A stretch of DNA of 5,493 nt from JBBRUG01 sp038247995. Lineage in GTDB: Bacteria; Chloroflexota; Chloroflexia; Chloroflexales; Chloroflexaceae. The notes under the pieces are model-generated. The model worked only from the letters and a program-made list of their open reading frames with translations, searched no databases and was not told the origin of the DNA. Shown one piece after another: positions 1-3,992 of this stretch (position 1 is the stretch's first letter; each line of letters opens with the position of its first letter). The position numbers and the translations under genes were made by a program. Location of the stretch: positions 1-5,493 of the forward strand of contig JBBRUG010000369.1 in the NCBI GenBank assembly GCA_038247995.1, in the 5' to 3' direction.

Positions 1-156
1 GACAGCAACATGGGAAACATCGATGTCATTGATGATGCGCTCGACCTGCCGATAGACGACGCTACCGGTTTGAGTCCTGCGCAATCCTTCCAGTAAGCGC
101 AGAACTTTCTGGGAAACCCCATAATCGCGCCCCCCCGCCTCGTTACTGACTGACAT
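1..156 (-). CDS. Hypothetical protein, N-terminal 52 residues (runs off left edge)
   Basis: An open frame begins with ATG at 156-154 and stays open to the first base of the window, giving 52 residues. A good ribosome binding site, GAGGG on the minus strand (plus 164-168), lies 7 bases before the ATG, which supports this start. The visible part begins MSVSNEAGGRDYGVSQKVLR and continues with a basic, probably helical stretch (residues about 14-45, rich in Leu, Arg, Val and Ile). It has no signal peptide and no membrane segment, so a cytoplasmic protein is likely. Codons 7-9 include a run of seven G (plus 130-136). I do not recognise the family. It is separated by about 510 bases from the lemA operon on the same strand, so it is probably its own transcription unit. 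Confidence 0.55.
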   Translation of the reverse strand, partial: MSVSNEAGGRDYGVSQKVLRLLEGLRRTQTGSVVYRQVERIINDIDVSHVAV

Positions 157-666
157 GAAAACACCCTCACAAACACATCCCTGCATAAAGTGCGATCCTT
201 GCGCATAATTGTTGTTTAAATATCGGGTTAAGTGCTTTTAGTGTCGTTATTCTGTTCTGGGCTATATCAGCTTGGCACTGCATCCGTTGCAAGTGACGCT
301 ACCCTCTTCCATTAGAAAGAACAAATACACTTCGGCCTCTAATTTAGGCGTCCTGGTTGCCAAGAGCAAACAAGTTGAGTAGTGATATCCAGCACAGCCT
401 TATCTTTGCAGCTACAGCGTAGAGATATCCTACCATATCAATCAATCAGTTATATCGTTTTAATTGTGGAATATTTATACTTTTAACTTTCGGCACAGTA
501 AAGTTGCCGTCTTTCTCTTACATTCATATAGCAGTTCTCCTACAGAGAAATACTTCATTTTGTACACGATCCTAACCGGATTGGCCGCTGGCATTACCCG
601 TGGCTTGCGGAGATGGGGCGGCCTGGTCTTCGGGGGATGGGCGTGCGGCAACGCAAGAACTTCAAT
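157..666. other. Intergenic region between the TPM operon and the left-edge gene
   Basis: No gene is supported here. The left part (about 157-560) is visibly AT-rich and should hold the promoter of the minus-strand gene at the left edge; an AT-rich block around 205-235 (minus strand) is a possible core, but no clear -35/-10 pair stands out. The right part (about 565-666), just after the stop of the TPM gene, is GC-rich. It contains two loose inverted repeats: GGCCGC (583-588) with GCGGCC (618-623), and CTTGCG (604-609) with CGCAAG (652-657). Both have long loops and neither has a T tract, so I do not call a terminator. An open plus-strand frame across 464-724 has only a TTG start and no ribosome binding site. 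Confidence 0.6.
379..430. repeat. Imperfect 12-bp direct repeat, GTAG(T/A)GATATCC, 40 bp apart
   Basis: GTAGTGATATCC at 379-390 recurs as GTAGAGATATCC at 419-430, 11 of 12 bases identical, with starts 40 bp apart. It lies in the AT-rich intergenic stretch more than 200 bp upstream of the left-edge gene. It could be a pair of protein-binding sites or chance. Confidence 0.3.
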
Positions 667-1164
667 TCAAAGCAATAGCGGACTGTCCGGCAGTTCATTG
701 CGACTTGTGTCCTCAGGCGGGTAATGCAGAGCAAGTTGCGTGCCGATTGCTTTGATACCTGCCACCACCCCGCCTTGATAATTTCCTGTTCTGAACGCGG
801 CCTCCATGTCGCGACAGATCAGCTCCCAAGCACCCTGACCAACCAGCGGGTGAACACCCCGATCGGCGACGATCTCCACATCACGGTCGGCCAGCAATAG
901 ATAGATCAGTACGCCATTGTTGCGCGCTGTGTCCCACACCCGCAACTGCGAAAATACCTCGATCGCACGTTCACGCGCCGACCGCATATGCCACAGCGCC
1001 AGCGGATGAAGCGCTGCTTCAACCGCGAACCGTATCTCACCGGTATGGGTCTTTTCGCAGTCCCGTATAGCGGCTTCGATTGCGTGCAACGCCGGCGCTG
1101 GAAACACCTGCCTTACCCGCCAGGGCGGCATCAGCAAATGCGCAAGCACACGCCCCACTGCCAT
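667..1164 (-). CDS. TPM-domain protein, soluble (second TPM gene of the lemA operon)
   Basis: A 165-residue protein of the TPM_phosphatase (YgcG-like) superfamily. The domain covers about residues 20-148. Supporting features are the TGEIRF strand (41-46), the RNNGVLIYLLLADRDVEIV core (81-99), the DRGVH motif (101-105), and the FRTGNYQGGVVAGI segment (124-137) that matches the family's 'F..G.Y..G...GI' pattern. It lacks the signal peptide, membrane segments and Gly-rich tail of the upstream TPM protein, so it is probably cytoplasmic or peripheral to the membrane; only residues 1-20 are basic and hydrophobic. I chose the ATG at 1164-1162, not the one at 1170, because GGGGAG (1171-1176) then has a 6-base spacer. 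This start overlaps the upstream stop as TGATG, implying translational coupling. Family membership is fairly sure. The name 'phosphatase' is a domain label and no catalytic activity can be read from this sequence. Confidence 0.88.
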   Translation of the reverse strand: MAVGRVLAHLLMPPWRVRQVFPAPALHAIEAAIRDCEKTHTGEIRFAVEAALHPLALWHMRSARERAIEVFSQLRVWDTARNNGVLIYLLLADRDVEIVADRGVHPLVGQGAWELICRDMEAAFRTGNYQGGVVAGIKAIGTQLALHYPPEDTSRNELPDSPLLL

Positions 1165-2015
1165 CACCATCTCCCCGATGCGCCGCCGCCGCCAAAACTG
1201 CCACCACCACCGCTGAAGCCACCACCACCGCTACTGCTGCCGAATCCACCGCCACCGCTGCCGCGACCATAAGAACCACCGTGACCGCCGCCCAGCAAAA
1301 GCGAAAACAGAAATACACCGCCTCCGATCAACAGCGCAATCAGTAGCGAACCCAGACTGACCCAGAAAATAATAGCCACGATGCCGCCGGCAATCGAAGC
1401 GCCGATCAATCGGCCAAACATTGCACCCAGAAGGCCACTACCGAAAACAACCACCGCGAACGCCACCGGCAGCATATCTTTTATGCCTGTCCAGCCAACG
1501 TCGCGTGCAGTCGGAGGCGGCAGGGCTTCGCCCTCAATCAGCCGGATCAACCGACTGACGCCGGCTTCTATACCGCCGAAATAATCACCTTGCTGGAAAT
1601 AAGGCGTGATGATCTCGGCGATGACGCGCTTGGCCACGGCATCAGGAATCACGCCCTCCAGACCGTAACCCACTTCAATACGCATCTCCCGATCGTCCTT
1701 CGCGATCAACAGCAGCACGCCGTCATCGACACCCTTCCGTCCCAGCTTCCAGGCAGTAGCGACGCGTATGCCGTACTCTTCGATCGCTTCCGGTTGCGTT
1801 GAGGCGACGATCAGCACCGCAATCTGACTGCCCTTGGTCGCCTCGAAATCACTCTGCGTCTCCTCAAGCTGCTGGCGTTGCCCATCCGTCAGGAGCCCCG
1901 CCTGATCGGTAACACGGGTGGCCAGCGCAGGCACGGCTACTTCAGCGCGTGCGAAACCGGCGAGCAGCAGCCACAGCAGCAACCACCCGCATCGCCAGCC
2001 CCGAATCGCAGTCAT
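1164..2015 (-). CDS. YgcG-like TPM-domain protein with signal peptide and Gly-rich tail
   Basis: A 283-residue envelope protein. Residues 1-24 are a signal peptide (Arg 5 and 8, a Leu/Trp-rich core, cleavage after FARA). The TPM domain spans about 33-160 and shows the family landmarks: VTDQAGLL (35-42), a VDDGVLLLIAKDDREMRIEV core (96-115), GYGLEG (116-121) and FQQGDYFGGIEAG (140-152). Hydrophobic segments at about 181-203, 205-221 and 222-241 follow, so the TPM domain is held outside the cytoplasm by a membrane anchor. The tail, 242-283, is mostly Gly and Ser with scattered Phe and ends in GRW, as is common in this family. The start lies 6 bases after the lemA stop without a strong ribosome binding site, so translation probably depends on coupling to lemA. 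The stop overlaps the next start. Similar lemA-TPM pairs are widespread; a role at the membrane or in protein quality control has been suggested for the family but is not established. Confidence 0.92.
   Translation of the reverse strand: MTAIRGWRCGWLLLWLLLAGFARAEVAVPALATRVTDQAGLLTDGQRQQLEETQSDFEATKGSQIAVLIVASTQPEAIEEYGIRVATAWKLGRKGVDDGVLLLIAKDDREMRIEVGYGLEGVIPDAVAKRVIAEIITPYFQQGDYFGGIEAGVSRLIRLIEGEALPPPTARDVGWTGIKDMLPVAFAVVVFGSGLLGAMFGRLIGASIAGGIVAIIFWVSLGSLLIALLIGGGVFLFSLLLGGGHGGSYGRGSGGGGFGSSSGGGGFSGGGGSFGGGGASGRW
1171..1176 (-). promoter_or_regulatory. Ribosome binding site that decides the start of the second TPM gene
   Basis: GGGGAG on the minus strand abuts the ATG at 1170-1168 with no spacer but stands 6 bases from the ATG at 1164-1162. 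Normal spacing therefore favours the second ATG, which forms a TGATG overlap with the preceding gene's stop. Confidence 0.6.
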
Positions 2016-2021
2016 GATGTA

Positions 2022-2630
2022 TTACTTGGTGCCCGCTGCCGGCGCGCCAAAGTCCACCTTGGGCGGCACCGCGATCGCCTTCTCGTTTTCCACTGTGAAA
2101 CTCGGTTTTGTCTTGTAACCGAACAGCATCGCTGTCAAGTTGGACGGAAAGGAACGCACCGTCACATTATATTCCTGTACCGCCTGGATGTAGCGGTTGC
2201 GCGACACGGTGATACGGTTCTCCGTGCCTTCAAGCTGCGCTTGCAGATCGCGGAACAAGCCATCGGCCTTCAACTGCGGATAATTCTCCGCCACGGCCAA
2301 CAATCGCGACAAGGCGGAAGTCATCTGCGCCTGCGCCGCCTGGAAACGGGCGAAGGATTGTTCATCGTTGATCAGCTCCGGTGTAGCCTGAATCGAACCG
2401 ACTTTGGAGCGTGCCTCCGTTACTTCGATGAAAACGTCCTTCTCATGCGCCGCATAACCCTTGACGACGTTTACCAGATTAGGCACCAGATCGGCGCGGC
2501 GCTGGTATTGATTCAGCACCTCGGCCCAACTCGCCTTGATCTGCTCATCGGTGGTTTGAAACTTGTTGTAACCGCAACCGCCCAGCAGCGTGGTCAGCAG
2601 CAAGAGAACAGCCAGGGTTGTATTACGCAT
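2022..2630 (-). CDS. lemA: LemA family lipoprotein
   Basis: A 202-residue LemA protein. Residues 1-18 form a lipoprotein signal peptide ending in the lipobox LGGC, with Cys 19 as the lipidated residue, followed directly by GYNKFQ. The family signature is clear: W35, then NQYQRRADLVPNLVNVVKGY (40-59), followed by AAHEKDVFIEVTEAR (60-74). Long amphipathic helices through about residue 160 and the FPSNLTAMLFGY motif (161-172) complete the domain; the last 15 residues are Pro/Ala-rich and probably disordered. I chose the ATG at 2630-2628 over one 27 bases upstream because GGAGAG (2635-2640) lies 4 bases before it and the lipobox then falls at the usual distance. LemA proteins form alpha-helical envelope proteins of uncertain function. 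This is the first gene of a lemA-TPM-TPM operon, and the close partnership of these families suggests a joint envelope role. Confidence 0.96.
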   Translation of the reverse strand: MRNTTLAVLLLLTTLLGGCGYNKFQTTDEQIKASWAEVLNQYQRRADLVPNLVNVVKGYAAHEKDVFIEVTEARSKVGSIQATPELINDEQSFARFQAAQAQMTSALSRLLAVAENYPQLKADGLFRDLQAQLEGTENRITVSRNRYIQAVQEYNVTVRSFPSNLTAMLFGYKTKPSFTVENEKAIAVPPKVDFGAPAAGTK

Positions 2631-3087
2631 TACGCTCTCCTCGGATAATCGTGACAACCAGATAGCTTAGACATGCTGTCAGAAAGCTTAGCATACCCAC
2701 TTTCGCCGCCCGAACTCCGGCACATCAACAGTTGGTCCAGTCAAGACAGCGAGTTTAGGGCGTTCGAGGCAACTTGCCCCTGGCTTTGATAAACAGACGA
2801 CTTGGATTGTCCGCACGAACGATGCGCATAGCTGAGCAAGCTACCCATGAACGACTCACCAATTGCGGGAACCCGAGCGGAAGCGTTGCGCCTAAGATAA
2901 ATGGGGCGCACGTGACATGCAGGCACAAATCCGTTGCAACAGTACGCGGTAATGACAAAACTACAGTTAGATTCTGTGGGCTGACTGAAAGCAACCGTGT
3001 AGCCAGGATAGGGATCAGGAAGGAAGGACAGGCGGCACACTAGCTTCAGAAATCATCAGACGCAAGGATCTGCCGTCGCGGCCATAC
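2631..3087. other. Intergenic region upstream of lemA
   Basis: No gene is supported. Open frames of 80-100 codons exist on both strands across 2741-3043, but they overlap one another, lack ribosome binding sites and resemble no family I know. The left end (about 2640-2760) should hold the lemA promoter; I see a short direct repeat there but no clear -35/-10 pair. A small hairpin is possible at 2887-2910 (TGCGCC with GGCGCA, 12-base loop). No T-rich terminator is visible for the gene ending at 3088. Confidence 0.55.
2664..2694. promoter_or_regulatory. Direct repeat AGCTTAG(A)CAT in the lemA promoter region
   Basis: AGCTTAGACAT (2664-2674) recurs as AGCTTAGCAT (2685-2694), starts 21 bp apart, which places both on the same face of the helix. 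ATGCT (2673-2677) and AGCAT (2690-2694) also form a short inverted repeat within it. It lies about 35-65 bp upstream of the lemA start codon. Position and two-turn spacing fit a pair of regulator-binding sites; no regulator can be named. Confidence 0.3.
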
Positions 3088-3471
3088 TCACCATTTGAGA
3101 CCGACCGACACCATGACCTTATCATGGTGAACACGGACACCCCATTTCAGACCATTCTTTTTAGTGAACGCCGGAGTGTCACTGTCCGTGTCAGTGTCAG
3201 TGTCTCGGAAACGCGCTGGTATCAACACCTGTTGCGCACAATGCCAGACCCCGACAACATCAGCACCGCCGCCCTGTCCACCTTGGCCGCGCAGAGAGCG
3301 AAGACCACACGGCCCACTCTGGAAGCGCGATGCCGGCGCTCCGTCCGCAACTGTTGAGTCAGTGGCACCGGACCCGCCTGCGTGCGCGGCAAGAGGCGCC
3401 AACCCGCCACCAACCGAACAACACATCGTCAACGCATAAAGAACGCCAGATAACTTCTGAGGAATCTGCAT
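3088..3471 (-). CDS. Small hypothetical exported protein with Asp-Thr repeat
   Basis: A 127-residue reading frame that I do not recognise. It has a strong purine-rich ribosome binding site (AAGGGGGGTGAG on the minus strand, just upstream of the ATG at 3471-3469) and a plausible signal peptide: K6, a hydrophobic stretch 8-27, and a cleavage site after AAHA (28-31). The mature part is low in complexity: Gly/Ala/Ser-rich (32-74), Cys 55 and Cys 78 as its only cysteines, then RDTDTDTDSDTP (89-100), and a C-terminal DKVMVSVGLKW. That last stretch has alternating hydrophobic residues ending in Trp, as in the final strand of outer-membrane beta-barrels, yet there is no room for a barrel between it and the signal peptide. 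It may be a small secreted protein, or a gene that lost its middle. The short length and lack of homologues I know leave some doubt that it is a gene at all. Confidence 0.5.
   Translation of the reverse strand: MQIPQKLSGVLYALTMCCSVGGGLAPLAAHAGGSGATDSTVADGAPASRFQSGPCGLRSLRGQGGQGGGADVVGVWHCAQQVLIPARFRDTDTDTDSDTPAFTKKNGLKWGVRVHHDKVMVSVGLKW
3109..3129. repeat. Perfect 8-bp inverted repeat inside the end of the small exported ORF
   Basis: CACCATGA (3109-3116) and TCATGGTG (3122-3129) are perfect inverse complements around a 5-base loop. It lies within codons for the HHDKVMV segment. It could fold in RNA or bind a protein, but there is no T tract, so it is not a standard terminator. Confidence 0.4.
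3176..3205. repeat. Hexanucleotide tandem repeat GTGTCA-like, five units
   Basis: Five consecutive hexamers read GTGTCA, CTGTCC, GTGTCA, GTGTCA, GTGTCT on the plus strand. On the minus strand they encode the alternating Asp-Thr/Ser run of the small exported protein. A six-base unit keeps the reading frame, so gain or loss of units would change protein length but not switch the gene off. Confidence 0.6.
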
Positions 3472-3622
3472 GACTCACCCCCCTTAAGTGGTGTGCTGCT
3501 GCATCCGTCTGCGCCCAGTTTGTGATTGTTGAAGAACTGTTAGATAAACCGTTACCGCAGGAATGATCTACCGGGCTGGTAATTACTGTATACGATTCGA
3601 GGCGGTTGAGCTACTGGTCTTC

Positions 3623-3635
3623 AGTACATAGTACT
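3623..3635. promoter_or_regulatory. Palindrome AGTAC-ATA-GTACT, possible activator site
   Basis: A perfect 5-3-5 palindrome centred at 3629, about 78 bp before the transcription start predicted from the downstream sigma-54 motif. Enhancer-binding proteins usually bind dyad sites somewhat upstream of sigma-54 promoters, so the placement is suitable. The motif is short and no activator can be named. Confidence 0.28.
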
Positions 3636-3680
3636 TATGCACCGACGCGCCAAGACAGCACTGCTTGTGGCAACTGTATA

Positions 3681-3696
3681 TGGCATACGTATTGCA
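3681..3696 (+). promoter_or_regulatory. Sigma-54 (RpoN) promoter motif
   Basis: TGGCATACGTATTGCA matches the -24/-12 consensus TGGCAC-N5-TTGCW at all key bases except the last C of the first box. GG (3682-3683) and GC (3694-3695) are exactly 12 bp apart, as required. Transcription would start near 3707 and run rightward. No annotated gene in the window starts downstream on this strand, so the product would be a non-coding or antisense RNA, a very short or leaderless ORF (ATG at 3711), or a gene beyond the window. Ten matched bases at fixed spacing are unlikely but not impossible by chance in a window this long. Confidence 0.5.
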
Positions 3697-3788
3697 AAGA
3701 GATCAAGGCTATGACTGGCACCTACGCGCCTTTTTTCCAACAAAGGCTTGTGTGCCGTATAGAGACATTGCAAGAGCTGAAGAACCAA

Positions 3789-3840
3789 AAAGGGAAGTCC
3801 CAGCGCCCTGCGCGCAAAGCCTCTTCCCTTTCTGAAAGGG
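3789..3840. repeat. Overlapping inverted repeats with two alternative pairings
   Basis: AAAGGGAAG (3789-3797) is the perfect complement of CTTCCCTTT (3823-3831). The overlapping CCCTTTC (3826-3832) is the perfect complement of GAAAGGG (3834-3840). The middle arm can therefore pair left or right but not both. Inside the larger loop, GCGC segments (about 3803-3814) could add an inner stem. There is no following T tract on the plus strand. On the minus strand the element lies about 150-200 bases beyond the stop of the polymerase-like gene. Confidence 0.45.
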
Positions 3841-3992
3841 CCACCACTGCATTGTCGCAGGAGGTAGGGCAAGGCAGGGAACAATTAGGAGGGAGAGGGA
3901 GTTTTCAGATCGTCCTTGGCAGAATTATTCAGTGCACGAACGCGCGGGGTTTAAGCGGGCCTCTCACTTGCCATGACCAGAACCAGGCGTCC

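Larger units (their letters stand above)
3472..3992. other. Intergenic region with plus-strand regulatory signals
   Basis: About 520 bases between the small exported ORF and the end of the polymerase-like gene, both on the minus strand. I see no convincing protein gene. An open plus-strand frame (3606-4004) has a TTG start without a ribosome binding site; an internal ATG at 3711 lies only a few bases after the transcription start predicted from the sigma-54 motif. The region does hold a 13-bp palindrome, a sigma-54 promoter motif, overlapping inverted repeats and a GGA-rich purine tract, listed separately or under findings. No Rho-independent terminator for the polymerase-like gene is evident. 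Confidence 0.55.

Noticed and set aside
273..290. TGGCAC followed by TTGC, a second sigma-54-like pair
   Set aside because: The GG-to-GC distance is 15 bp, not the required 12.
464..724. Plus-strand open frame of 86 codons
   Set aside because: TTG start without ribosome binding site, no recognisable domain, and its end overlaps the second TPM gene.
988..1346. Plus-strand Pro- or Ala/Thr-rich frames
   Set aside because: They are antisense images of the Gly-rich tail of the first TPM protein.
1878..2648. 256-codon plus-strand open frame
   Set aside because: Exactly antisense to lemA and the start of the TPM gene, both certain by family motifs; His/Arg/Gln-rich composition typical of a shadow frame.
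2966..2972. GTTAGAT, matching the integron attC core GTTRRRY (also at 3539-3545)
   Set aside because: No complementary RYYYAAC partner with attC-like internal symmetry, and no integron gene nearby.
3703..3736. Possible Rho-independent terminator, AAGGC ... GCCTTTTTT on the plus strand
   Set aside because: Only a 5-bp stem with an 18-base loop, and it would start at the predicted sigma-54 transcription start; too weak to call.
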